Positions 8,707 through 15,914 of a stretch of 37,168 nucleotides of DNA are shown piece after piece. The DNA is from Candidatus Poribacteria bacterium (GTDB lineage Bacteria > Poribacteria > WGA-4E > WGA-3G). Under the pieces are notes generated by a model. The model ran no database searches. It had not been told where the DNA came from and saw only the letters and a program-made list of their open reading frames with translations. The DNA is taken from the NCBI GenBank assembly GCA_026713385.1, contig JAPOOP010000634.1, positions 1 through 37,168 on the forward strand, given 5' to 3'. A program made the translations under genes and the position numbers. Position 1 is the first letter of the stretch. Every line of letters starts with the position of its first letter.

Positions 8707-9483
8707 TTACATCACCATGCCACCGTCAACCTGGAGTGTTTGGCCGGTGATATAGCGTGCGGCATCCGATGCCAAAAAACAGACGGCATCTGCCACATCT
8801 TCTGGGTGCCCAAACTCCCGTAACGGAATCAGTTCAAGCAGTTGCTGCTGACTCTGTTCCGGTATTTGTGCTGTCATATCTGTTGTGATAAAGCCAGGGG
8901 CGACAGCATTGACCGTGATACCGCGGGCACCGACCTCTTTCGCGGTAGCCTTTGTCAAACCTATAATGCCAGCCTTCGCGGCGGCATAACTCGCTTGTCC
9001 TGCGTTACCTATGAGTCCAATAATTGATGAAATGTTGATGATTCGTCCACTTCTCTGACGTATCATAGGACGGAGTACTGCACGGGTGCAGTACATTGTA
9101 CCGGTTAAATTTGTCTGTAATACAGCGTCCCAGTCTTCATCTTTGAGGCGCATGAGCAACATATCGCGGGTAATCCCAGCATTGTTCACGAGAATATCGA
9201 TTTGTGAAAATTGCGAAATCGTCTTTTCAATAAGAGCTTCAACATCCGCCTTTTCGGAGATGTCAGCAGCCATTGAAAGGACGGTATAGCCTTTTCCCTG
9301 CAGCGCATCGGCGATTTGCCCGACTGCATCGGCGGAACGAGAGCAAACAGCCACATTTGCACCAGCTTCGCAGAGTCTATGTGCGATCGCTGCCCCAATA
9401 CCTCGCGACGCACCTGTAACGATTGCGGTTTTGCCGTTGAGCAGATCTGCTCTAAGGGCACTTTGTCCCGTTGTCCCATTCAT
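8707..9483 (-). CDS. fabG: 3-oxoacyl-ACP reductase
   Basis: FabG reduces 3-oxoacyl-ACP with NADPH. The 258-residue short-chain dehydrogenase has the cofactor loop GASRGIGAA (about 25-32), NNAGITRD, and the catalytic set Ser153, Tyr166 and Lys170 in INISSIIGLIGNAGQASYAAAKAG. It ends in GQTLQVDGGMVM, the usual FabG ending. About 10 extra residues precede the usual start. The ATG at 9483 begins only 3 nt after the fabD stop, and its GGTGG Shine-Dalgarno lies inside fabD, so the two are translationally linked. Confidence 0.96.
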   Translation of the reverse strand: MNGTTGQSALRADLLNGKTAIVTGASRGIGAAIAHRLCEAGANVAVCSRSADAVGQIADALQGKGYTVLSMAADISEKADVEALIEKTISQFSQIDILVNNAGITRDMLLMRLKDEDWDAVLQTNLTGTMYCTRAVLRPMIRQRSGRIINISSIIGLIGNAGQASYAAAKAGIIGLTKATAKEVGARGITVNAVAPGFITTDMTAQIPEQSQQQLLELIPLREFGHPEDVADAVCFLASDAARYITGQTLQVDGGMVM

Positions 9484-9486
9484 TTT

Positions 9487-10428
9487 TTATCCACCATTTC
9501 CGTGTTCATCTGTCACAAGAGATAACGTCTCAATATCTTCAACGTTCAGGGCACTACTTTCTGGCAGAGTCCGCTTCACCAAGCCTGACAAAACTTTGCC
9601 CGGTCCGACCTCTACGAAATGCGTGATGCCGGTTTTCTCAATAGTCCTCAGTGTCTTTTCCCATAGGACAGGTCGTGTTATCTGTTGAAATAGGAGATGC
9701 CTGATATTACCTGCCCCCGTGGCGAACTCACCCGTTACATTCATCACAATATCAACTTGCGGTGGCTGCATCGCCACCGATTCGAGTGGAGATGCGAATT
9801 TCAGTTGTGCAGATGCCATGAGTGGCGAGTGAAACGCACCACTGACTGGCAACGGGCGACACCGCCTCGCGCCAATTTCGGCTTTAGCAAGTTCGAGGAC
9901 GTGGTTAACTGCTTCGACTTCTCCAGAGATTACCAGTTGTCCGGGACAGTTGTAATTGGCGATGTTCACCACACCTTCAGCCGTGTCACAAAATTCTTGC
10001 AGCTGTGCCGTTTCCATCCCGAGGATCGCCGCCATTGTTCCCTGTTGCATTTTCCCAGCGTCCGCCATGAAATTCGCTCGTGCGTGTACCAAGTGCAGTG
10101 CATCTGCGAAGTTGATCACACCTGCCGCCACGAGTGCGGAATACTCTCCCAAACTGTGTCCGGCGACCGCGCTCGGCACGACACCACATTCCTTTAGGAC
10201 TTTCAAGGCTGCTACGCTACAGGTTAAAATCGCCAGTTGTGTGTTTTCGGTCTGTTTTAAGTCTGCTTCCGGTCCCTCAAAACAGAGTTGCCGCAACCCC
10301 CGTCCGAGGACAGCATCTGCCTCCTGAAAAACAGCGTCGGCAACTGGGTAAGTTTGTGCCAATTCCGCGCCCATACCTACCTGTTGTGAACCTTGTCCTG
10401 GGAAAATGAATGCCAGCATATTAACCAT
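9487..10428 (-). CDS. fabD: Malonyl-CoA:ACP transacylase
   Basis: FabD moves malonyl from CoA to ACP. The protein has the PGQGSQQVGMG N-terminus, the nucleophile Ser92 in AGHSLGEYSAL, and His200 in SGAFHSPLM. The 313-residue length is normal. Two starts are possible: ATG at 10428 or ATG at 10419 (MLAFIFPGQG). The first lies inside a run of TGACTGC-type heptads that abuts the gene, so it may be an accident of the repeat, and 10419 is as likely. Neither has a clear Shine-Dalgarno. Confidence 0.96.
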   Translation of the reverse strand: MVNMLAFIFPGQGSQQVGMGAELAQTYPVADAVFQEADAVLGRGLRQLCFEGPEADLKQTENTQLAILTCSVAALKVLKECGVVPSAVAGHSLGEYSALVAAGVINFADALHLVHARANFMADAGKMQQGTMAAILGMETAQLQEFCDTAEGVVNIANYNCPGQLVISGEVEAVNHVLELAKAEIGARRCRPLPVSGAFHSPLMASAQLKFASPLESVAMQPPQVDIVMNVTGEFATGAGNIRHLLFQQITRPVLWEKTLRTIEKTGITHFVEVGPGKVLSGLVKRTLPESSALNVEDIETLSLVTDEHGNGG

Positions 10429-10455
10429 CAGCAGTCAACAATCAACGGTCAGAAA
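10428..10455. repeat. Heptanucleotide repeat run before fabD
   Basis: Four consecutive heptads on the plus strand read TCAGCAG, TCAACAA, TCAACGG and TCAGAAA. They match the TCAGTTA-type heptads at 4320, 15257 and 28384. The run overlaps the first possible ATG of fabD. Confidence 0.6.
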
Positions 10456-10556
10456 GAGAACTCTCTGAAAGCCTTAACCATCAACTCGACTCCGTTATAA
10501 GTGTTAAAGCACGAGTTGATGATTAAAGCCGACAGTTATTCCTATTGAGGTTTTAA

Positions 10557-11552
10557 CTATAATCGTAGGAGCGTGCTTCCCCATGTCAAGCCTGCGCCGA
10601 AAGTCACAAGCAGAAGCAGATCGCCTGGCTTCGCGCGGCCGTCACGAATTGCCTCATCTAACGCGATGATCACCGTTGCTGCGGAGGTATTGCCGTATTT
10701 ATCAACATTGATATAGACCTTCTCTCGCGGCATACTAAGTCTGTCGCCAACTGCCTCAATGATGCGTAGATTCGCTTGATGTGGGATTAACAAATCAATT
10801 TCCTCAACGCTGACGTTTGCCTGACGTAGCACACGTTGCGCAGCTTCCGGCATAAGTCGGACCCCAAGCTTGAAGACTTCTCGTCCGTTCATCTGAATTT
10901 TGTCTAACTTCTGGTCGATTGCTTCTTGCGTGACCGGCATCCTGGAACCGCCTGCGGGAATACCGAGAAGATCGATGTCGGCGTAATCTCCATCAGACCC
11001 GATGTAAGATGCCAGGATACCTTTCGGTTCATCCGTAGCTTGAACAACAGCGGCACCTGCACCATCTCCAAAGAGGACACATGTGTTCCTATCATTCCAA
11101 TCAACAATCTTGTTAAAAATTTCGCCACCGACGACAAGAATAGTATTGTATCGTCCAGATCTAATCAATCCATCAGCTAAATCCAGTGCATAAAGGAAAC
11201 CAGCACACGCAGCGGATAGATCCATTGCGGCGGCGTTCTTTGCCCCGATGCCTTTCTGAACATAGCACGCTGTTGAGGGAAAAAACCTATCGGGCGTAAC
11301 GGTAGCGACGAGAATCATCTCAATATCAAGCGGATCGATGTGCGCGTTTTTGATAGCCCATCGTGCAGCATGTATACAAAGATCAGAGGTTGCGACATCA
11401 TCTTCAGCGATGCGCCTCTCAGCGATCCCTGTCCGCTGGAGAATCCATTCATCGCTTGTATCGACCATTTTCTCAAGGTCAAAATTGGTAACAACCTGGT
11501 CAGGGAGGTAGGACCCTGTTCCTGTGATGGTTGCATGTCGAAGTTGCGTCAT
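10557..11552 (-). CDS. fabH: Beta-ketoacyl-ACP synthase III
   Basis: FabH starts fatty-acid synthesis by condensing acetyl-CoA (or a branched primer) with malonyl-ACP. The 331-residue protein has the catalytic triad Cys116 (DLSAACAGFLYAL), His258 (IPHQANLRI) and Asn288 (KYGNTSAAT), and ends in GAGLTWGSTLLRL. The ATG at 11552 has only a weak AAGAG upstream. It is 117 nt after rpmF; plsX, which normally stands in this gap, is absent. The gap to fabD (128 nt) contains heptad repeats. Confidence 0.97.
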   Translation of the reverse strand: MTQLRHATITGTGSYLPDQVVTNFDLEKMVDTSDEWILQRTGIAERRIAEDDVATSDLCIHAARWAIKNAHIDPLDIEMILVATVTPDRFFPSTACYVQKGIGAKNAAAMDLSAACAGFLYALDLADGLIRSGRYNTILVVGGEIFNKIVDWNDRNTCVLFGDGAGAAVVQATDEPKGILASYIGSDGDYADIDLLGIPAGGSRMPVTQEAIDQKLDKIQMNGREVFKLGVRLMPEAAQRVLRQANVSVEEIDLLIPHQANLRIIEAVGDRLSMPREKVYINVDKYGNTSAATVIIALDEAIRDGRAKPGDLLLLVTFGAGLTWGSTLLRL

Positions 11553-11669
11553 TATGTTTCTCTTAAAGTTTTTGGCGTTCTAAGGCACCATTGCAGGTTT
11601 CCTATGTTGAAATGGACGTGCCAAAACTTGTAAAAAATCTACGCTCGTTGGCTTCCACTGAGCCTTTAT

Positions 11670-11855
11670 CTATGCTTCATCTGCAGATTTTAATACGGGC
11701 CGTCCATTGTAATGCCCACATTCGGAACAGACTCGGTGAGAAATAATTGTCTCTCCGCAGTATGAACAGACACTTGTGGCTTTATCATGGAGCGCGTGAT
11801 GGCTCCGCCGCATTCTTTTTTTCGATTTTGACGTTCTCCGTTTTGGATGCGCCAT
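11670..11855 (-). CDS. rpmF: Ribosomal protein L32 (zinc-binding form)
   Basis: L32 belongs to the large ribosomal subunit. The 61-residue protein starts MAHPKRRTSKSKKRMRRSHH, the family signature, and has a zinc ribbon with Cys30, Cys33, Cys43 and Cys46 (CSYC...CSEC), so it is the zinc-requiring form. An AAGGAG lies 8-9 nt before the ATG. It follows yceD by 71 nt; the yceD-rpmF pair ahead of the fab genes is a widespread arrangement. Confidence 0.97.
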   Translation of the reverse strand: MAHPKRRTSKSKKRMRRSHHALHDKATSVCSYCGETIISHRVCSECGHYNGRPVLKSADEA

Positions 11856-11926
11856 GGATTGTCTCCTTTGTCTTACAAAATCGCGATTCGCGAATCACGC
11901 TTACAACTTAAGTATTTATTTTCATT

Positions 11927-12502
11927 TCAACTGTTTTCAGTATTTTTCAGAGAACCGATTTCGGAAAACGCGCTTGCAAGCTGCGCGCTAAGGGAATTAG
12001 AAGCGGGGACTGATGTCTCATCCGTTATTTCACAGGAACATTCTGTCGTGTTGAGTTCCGTCCCACATTCTGGACATAACCCCTTGCATGTTTCGGAACA
12101 GAGCGACCATGTTGGTATTTCAAGAGTAAGTGCCCGCCGCACATCTTCTGAAATATCTAAAGTTTCCCCGTCATAGTATCGTTCTTCATCGTCATCCGAT
12201 TCCGATGATTCATTACCCAAAGAGAATAGCAAGTCGAGTGTTGTTGTTATATCCACCTCAAACGGGTTGACACAGCGCCGACACTCCACCAAGACAGTCG
12301 TATCGACATCGGCTGTCACATAGATATTGTCGCCGCCTTGGCGAAAGAGGCCGACTCTGCATGACAACGGCTTAATAAATTCTGCCTCCTCGTAAGTCAA
12401 ACCGAGGGGACCGGACGGCACAAGTGCTTCGTATTCTTTGAAGTCCTCGTGTCGAAGGTCTTTCGCGCTGAACACCAATGTATCGATTATGCCTTTCTTC
12501 AT
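11927..12502 (-). CDS. yceD: YceD/DUF177 family protein
   Basis: This family is encoded next to rpmF in many bacteria and is thought to act in ribosomal RNA or 50S metabolism; its exact role is not settled. The protein has 191 residues, with the core CRRCVNPFEVDITTTLDLLF, an acidic middle (ESSESDDDEE), and a C-terminal cysteine group CSETCKGLCPECGTELNTTECSC that may bind zinc. I prefer the ATG at 12502, because GAGGTG lies 9 nt before it. An in-frame GTG at 12514 would add four residues (VKFN). The neighbour rpmF downstream supports the call. Confidence 0.85.
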   Translation of the reverse strand: MKKGIIDTLVFSAKDLRHEDFKEYEALVPSGPLGLTYEEAEFIKPLSCRVGLFRQGGDNIYVTADVDTTVLVECRRCVNPFEVDITTTLDLLFSLGNESSESDDDEERYYDGETLDISEDVRRALTLEIPTWSLCSETCKGLCPECGTELNTTECSCEITDETSVPASNSLSAQLASAFSEIGSLKNTENS

Positions 12503-12595
12503 ATTGAATTTCACCTCAAATATACCTTGCCTTGACGCTCAACACAAGGGTGAATGGCACACATTTCTGGCTCTACATCCAAATCTCAACACAAC

Positions 12596-13918
12596 TTAAA
12601 AATCGACTTCTTCTTCGATTCTAATGAGGTGTGCTTTGTCTTTTACGTCTTCGAGCGTGTAAATCTCTGCAAGCGCGGCTTTCATGTTTTTTTCTTGCGC
12701 TTTGTGCGTCAACATCACCAGCGACACCGTCTCCATACCGTGCGGATCCTTTTGGATGACAGAAGCGATGCTAATCTGCCAGTTCCCCAAAATAGTCCCG
12801 ATTTTTGCGAGAACACCGGGTCGATCAGCAACCACAAAACGGATGTAATACCGCGTTTCAATATCATCAATAGGACACACCGCGACTTCTGCCTGTGATC
12901 CTGCAAGCCATGCTTGTGAAATCGGGGTGTTTATACCTTGTTGTACAGATTTCGCGGCATCAATGATGTCGGCGACAACAGCACTCGCCGTTGGCATTTC
13001 ACCAGCACCTTGTCCATAAAAGAGGGTCGGACCGACTGCATCACCAATAACACAAACAGCGTTGAATGCTCCACCAACGTTTGCTAACAAACTTCGCTCT
13101 GGCACGAGTGTCGGATGTACACGCGCCTCCACACGATTTCCATCGGTGAGTTTGGCAATTGCGAGAAGTTTAATGACATAACCGAGTTCGCGAGCGTATT
13201 GAATCTCTTTTTGAGTGATATCCGTAATACCTTCAACATGAAATTGCTGCAGTGAGATACGACTCCGGTATGCAAGGGCAATTAAGAGAATGAGTTTTTG
13301 TGCAGCATCAATTCCGCCAACGTCAAGCGTTGGATCGGCTTCGGCGTACCCCTTGTCCTGTGCGACTTTGAGTACATCTGAAAAGTCCACAGCACGCTCG
13401 TGCATTTCGGTCAAAATGTAGTTACACGTCCCGTTGACTATACCGTAAAGAGAGTGGATCTGGTTGCCAGCGAAACTTTCTTGTAGGGTTTTGATGATCG
13501 GAATACCGCCAGCCGTGCTCGCTTCAAAATTGAGACTGACTTGGTGTTCTGAAGCCAGTTGGAACAGTTCACCACCGTGTTCGGCAAGAAGGGCTTTGTT
13601 TGCTGTGACGACGTGTTTACCATTTTGGAGAGCGCGTCTAATGAGGGAGTGTGCTGTTGTGGCACCACCAATAAGTTCAACAACAATATCGATATCTGGA
13701 TTGTCAACAACTTCTGCGGGGTCAGTTGTTAGACAGTCCATAGGAAGTTCAACGCCTTGCCGCGTCGCGGGTAACGTTCGTTTTACAATTTTTTTTAGGC
13801 ATAATTCCGTGCCACTATTTTTGGCAATGAGGGAATTCTGATTTGTCAGGATTTTGGAAACGCCAGTGCCGACAGTCCCCCATCCTAAAATGCCAACATT
13901 AATACACGACTTGTCCAC
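12596..13918 (-). CDS. hom: Homoserine dehydrogenase
   Basis: Hom reduces aspartate semialdehyde to homoserine on the way to threonine and methionine. The 440 residues hold an NAD(P)-binding N-terminus (VGILGWGTVGTGV), VVELIGG and VVTANKALLAEHG, a catalytic domain with GIVNGTCNYILTEM and GYAEADPTLDVGGIDAAQKLILL, and a C-terminal ACT domain (about 350-425, VVADRPGVLAKIGTILG) expected to sense threonine. The start is GTG at 13918 with AGGAGG 11 nt upstream. It heads the minus-strand run leading into yceD-rpmF-fab, 94 nt before yceD. That neighbourhood is unusual for hom; thrC and thrB are not visible. Confidence 0.96.
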   Translation of the reverse strand: MDKSCINVGILGWGTVGTGVSKILTNQNSLIAKNSGTELCLKKIVKRTLPATRQGVELPMDCLTTDPAEVVDNPDIDIVVELIGGATTAHSLIRRALQNGKHVVTANKALLAEHGGELFQLASEHQVSLNFEASTAGGIPIIKTLQESFAGNQIHSLYGIVNGTCNYILTEMHERAVDFSDVLKVAQDKGYAEADPTLDVGGIDAAQKLILLIALAYRSRISLQQFHVEGITDITQKEIQYARELGYVIKLLAIAKLTDGNRVEARVHPTLVPERSLLANVGGAFNAVCVIGDAVGPTLFYGQGAGEMPTASAVVADIIDAAKSVQQGINTPISQAWLAGSQAEVAVCPIDDIETRYYIRFVVADRPGVLAKIGTILGNWQISIASVIQKDPHGMETVSLVMLTHKAQEKNMKAALAEIYTLEDVKDKAHLIRIEEEVDF

Positions 13919-14001
13919 TACTGCAACTCCCTCCTTTCTTTACTATTTATCGTCGGGCGGCTTGTGTACACCACTGACAAGACGATATTACATATCAGAG
14001 A

Positions 14002-14075
14002 TCGGGGCGACTGGATTCGAACCAGCGACCTCTTGAACCCCATTCAAGCGCGCTTCCGGGCTGCGCCACGCCCCG
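14002..14075 (-). tRNA. tRNA-Pro(GGG)
   Basis: The minus strand folds as a 74-nt tRNA. The acceptor arms are CGGGGCG (14075-14069) and CGCCCCG (14009-14003) with discriminator A. The D arm is GCGC/GCGC, and the anticodon stem CTTGA/TCAAG carries the loop ATGGGGT (anticodon GGG at 14041-14039). The T arm contains GGTTCGAATCC. A C1-G72 pair is typical of proline tRNAs. No CCA is encoded. It lies about 85 nt upstream of hom on the same strand. Confidence 0.95.
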
Positions 14076-14387
14076 TTAGTAGAAACAATTTTCCTATACT
14101 TGCTATCAAGTTTTAATTGCATCAAATCTTAATTGTATCACAAGTCACTATATAATGTCAAAAAAAATTGAGTGTTGCTCGAGATTGGCATCTACATGCG
14201 ACCCGTCAATTGATTCCCTATCGAGAGGTGAAAGGACTTCTGTCCCACTATTAAATCGTGGTGTTCAGTCAATTTGCCTCTTAACTTTCCGTTTAAAACA
14301 TAAGGCAAGGTCTCCGAATCTCAACGAGCGTGTTAGGACCGAATAAGTCGTGTCCGGAGTCTTGCCTTAATTAAGCACACAATGCCT
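14076..14387. other. Gap between tRNA-Pro and the isomerase gene
   Basis: I see no convincing gene. A 63-codon frame at 14155-14346 has no ribosome site or recognisable sequence. The main structure is the inverted repeat at 14301-14369. The rest is A/T-rich near the tRNA and may hold its promoter, but I cannot place clear -35 and -10 boxes. Confidence 0.5.
14301..14369. repeat. Long inverted repeat downstream of the isomerase gene
   Basis: TAAGGCAAGGTCTCCG (14301-14316) and CGGAGTCTTGCCTTA (14355-14369) pair with one mismatch or bulge around a 38-nt loop. On the minus strand it follows the isomerase stop by 19 nt and ends before TGTTTTAAAC, so it could act as a terminator. It could also be the remnant of a small non-autonomous element. 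Confidence 0.5.
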
Positions 14388-15173
14388 TTAAGCAAAGCCC
14401 ATTTCTTTGAGATTTCTGAAACTGATACCTAAACTTTCAAACGGATCACGCTCATAGCAGGTGTCCTGTTCGATAATATACCACTCAACCTCTGCGTAGA
14501 TACAAGCGTTCAGAATAGCATCCCAATTAAGGTTGCCTTCCCCGATTTCTGCGAAGCGTTGTGTAGAGCCTTGCATCGCCATATCCTTAAGATGGATGAT
14601 GTCGGCGCGCCCTTTTAACTGACGAATCCACGCGGCTGAATCACCACCCCCGTGCTGAATCCAGTACGTATCCAGTTCACTCTTGAAGTAATTCGGATCG
14701 CTTTCCGCATACAGAATTTCTAACCCGGTACGTCCGTTATGGCGTTCCAATTCAAAACTGTGGTTATGATAGGAGAAAGTCAAACCACCTTCAGCAAGGC
14801 GTGCCGCGACTTCCGATGCCTCTCTCGCAAATCTGGCATATCCTTCAGCAGTCCGGTATTCGCCGGGAAGTCCGCCAATTGCGGCGTGCTTGCATCCCCA
14901 CAATTGGTGTTCATCAATAACAGATTGTGGTTCGTCACGCATCCGTTCGTAACTTGTATGTGTCGCGATGATGCTGATGCCTTCACCATCAACGATGTTT
15001 TTCAGTGCAGCGGGTTCAATTGGACCAAGTGCGGAACATTGCACCGCTTGATATCCGAGTTGCCGCACCTTTTTCACCGTTTCGGCGATGTCAGCTTCAG
15101 TTTTGGTAAATTCCCGAACAGTGTAAAGTTGCGCGGCGACCTGCTTCGCAGACAGTGCGTTTTGTGTTGCCAT
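14388..15173 (-). CDS. Sugar phosphate isomerase/epimerase-like TIM-barrel protein
   Basis: The 261-residue protein belongs to the xylose isomerase-like AP-endonuclease 2 superfamily. It starts with AAQLYTVREFTKTEADIAETVKKVRQLGYQAVQ, has THTSYERM, FSYHNHSFELE (a metal-site His and Glu), ELDTYWIQHGGGDSAAWI, IIHLKDMA and a C-terminal EVEWYIIEQD. These are consistent with a metal-dependent sugar isomerase or epimerase. The substrate cannot be read from the sequence. I use the ATG at 15173, with AAGGAG 6 nt upstream, instead of the longer frame from 15242, whose start codon lies in the -35 box. It is a single gene with its own promoter. Confidence 0.85.
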   Translation of the reverse strand: MATQNALSAKQVAAQLYTVREFTKTEADIAETVKKVRQLGYQAVQCSALGPIEPAALKNIVDGEGISIIATHTSYERMRDEPQSVIDEHQLWGCKHAAIGGLPGEYRTAEGYARFAREASEVAARLAEGGLTFSYHNHSFELERHNGRTGLEILYAESDPNYFKSELDTYWIQHGGGDSAAWIRQLKGRADIIHLKDMAMQGSTQRFAEIGEGNLNWDAILNACIYAEVEWYIIEQDTCYERDPFESLGISFRNLKEMGFA

Positions 15174-15213
15174 AATTGCTCCTTCTATCTGGCATATACG
15201 ATTTGTTGGTGAT

Positions 15214-15242
15214 AGTATATCAAAAAAAGATATAACAGTCAA
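15214..15242 (-). promoter_or_regulatory. Sigma70-type promoter of the isomerase gene
   Basis: On the minus strand TTGACT (15242-15237) and TATACT (15219-15214) are spaced by 17 nt. Transcription would start near 15207, about 34 nt before the ATG at 15173. The -10 region sits in a small dyad, GATATACTATC. Confidence 0.65.
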
Positions 15243-15256
15243 GTTAAGTTAAGTTG

Positions 15257-15284
15257 TCAGTCATCAGCAATCAACAGTCAGTAA
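15257..15284. repeat. Heptanucleotide repeat run upstream of the isomerase promoter
   Basis: Four consecutive heptads read TCAGTCA, TCAGCAA, TCAACAG and TCAGTAA, preceded by three AAGTT pentads (15241-15255). It belongs to the same repeat family as the runs at 4320, 10428 and 28384. Confidence 0.6.
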
Positions 15285-15351
15285 GGTGCGAGCGCGGACA
15301 CATGACTCAGACATAAGCATCGGTAACTGAATACCTACTAAAATAATTAAT

Positions 15352-15380
15352 TTGCACATAAAAAACGGTTTTGATAAACT
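15352..15380 (+). promoter_or_regulatory. Promoter of the DUF1232 gene
   Basis: TTGCAC (15352-15357) and TAAACT (15375-15380) are spaced by 17 nt. The expected transcription start is within a few bases of the ATG at 15391, so the message may be leaderless. Confidence 0.5.
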
Positions 15381-15390
15381 TTAAAGTATT

Positions 15391-15741
15391 ATGAATTCTT
15401 TTTTCTTCGGCGGGAACAAACCGGGCTTCTTTCGACTTTTCCGCCTGCTTCTCCATTTCCCAAATTTCGTCAAATTGGCGTGGCGACTGTTTAGCGATGA
15501 GCGCGTCCCTATCTATCGGAAGGCGATCCTCATCCTTACTGAATTATTGGCAGTTGTGTTCGCTGTTGCCTACTTGGTGAATCCGCTTGATTTCGATTTT
15601 ATCCCTATCTTTGGTAGGATTGACGATCTTCTCATTGGGGCATTTGTGATTCTTGTGCCGGGTGCATGGCTATTTATTCGATTATGTCCCGAGCCAATCG
15701 TTCGCGAACATGTGGATCGGATTCACGCGGAGAATAAATAG
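15391..15741 (+). CDS. DUF1232 (YkvA-like) small membrane protein
   Basis: The 116-residue protein has a basic, aromatic N-terminus, then LAWRLFSDERVPIYRKAILILTELLAVVFAVAYLVNPLDFDFIPIFGRIDDLLIGAFVILVPGAW. The run NP-D-DFIPI-G--DDL is the DUF1232 signature, and two membrane segments are expected at about residues 45-62 and 78-98. The family's function is not known. No Shine-Dalgarno is seen, and the promoter lies almost on the start codon, so a leaderless start is likely. The htrA-like gene follows by 173 nt on the same strand. Confidence 0.75.
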   Translation: MNSFFFGGNKPGFFRLFRLLLHFPNFVKLAWRLFSDERVPIYRKAILILTELLAVVFAVAYLVNPLDFDFIPIFGRIDDLLIGAFVILVPGAWLFIRLCPEPIVREHVDRIHAENK

Positions 15742-15914
15742 GACTTGCTCAACATAAGGTATTTTTTAGACGCATCACATTTTTTCCAACTTTCTTGCAA
15801 CTTTATTATCCAATAGGTGTGTCTTTAGGACGTAACCCAAAAAATGAAAAACAGATGGTTCTGGCCGCCTCCAGGATCGGACCTAACCCTCAATTATATA
15901 GGAGGTTTTACATC

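Noticed and set aside
10561-10580. GTAGGAGCGTGCTTCCCC at the end of fabH as another REP copy
   Set aside because: It resembles the REP start by chance but encodes conserved FabH residues and lacks the palindrome.
14155-14346. A 63-codon frame in the gap after tRNA-Pro
   Set aside because: No Shine-Dalgarno, no hydrophobic or motif pattern, and it runs into the inverted repeat at 14301.
15795-15914. A longer N-terminus for the HtrA-like protease
   Set aside because: The extra 40 residues lack a ribosome site and a signal-like pattern. The ATG at 15915 has GGAGGT at normal spacing and is followed by a typical signal anchor.
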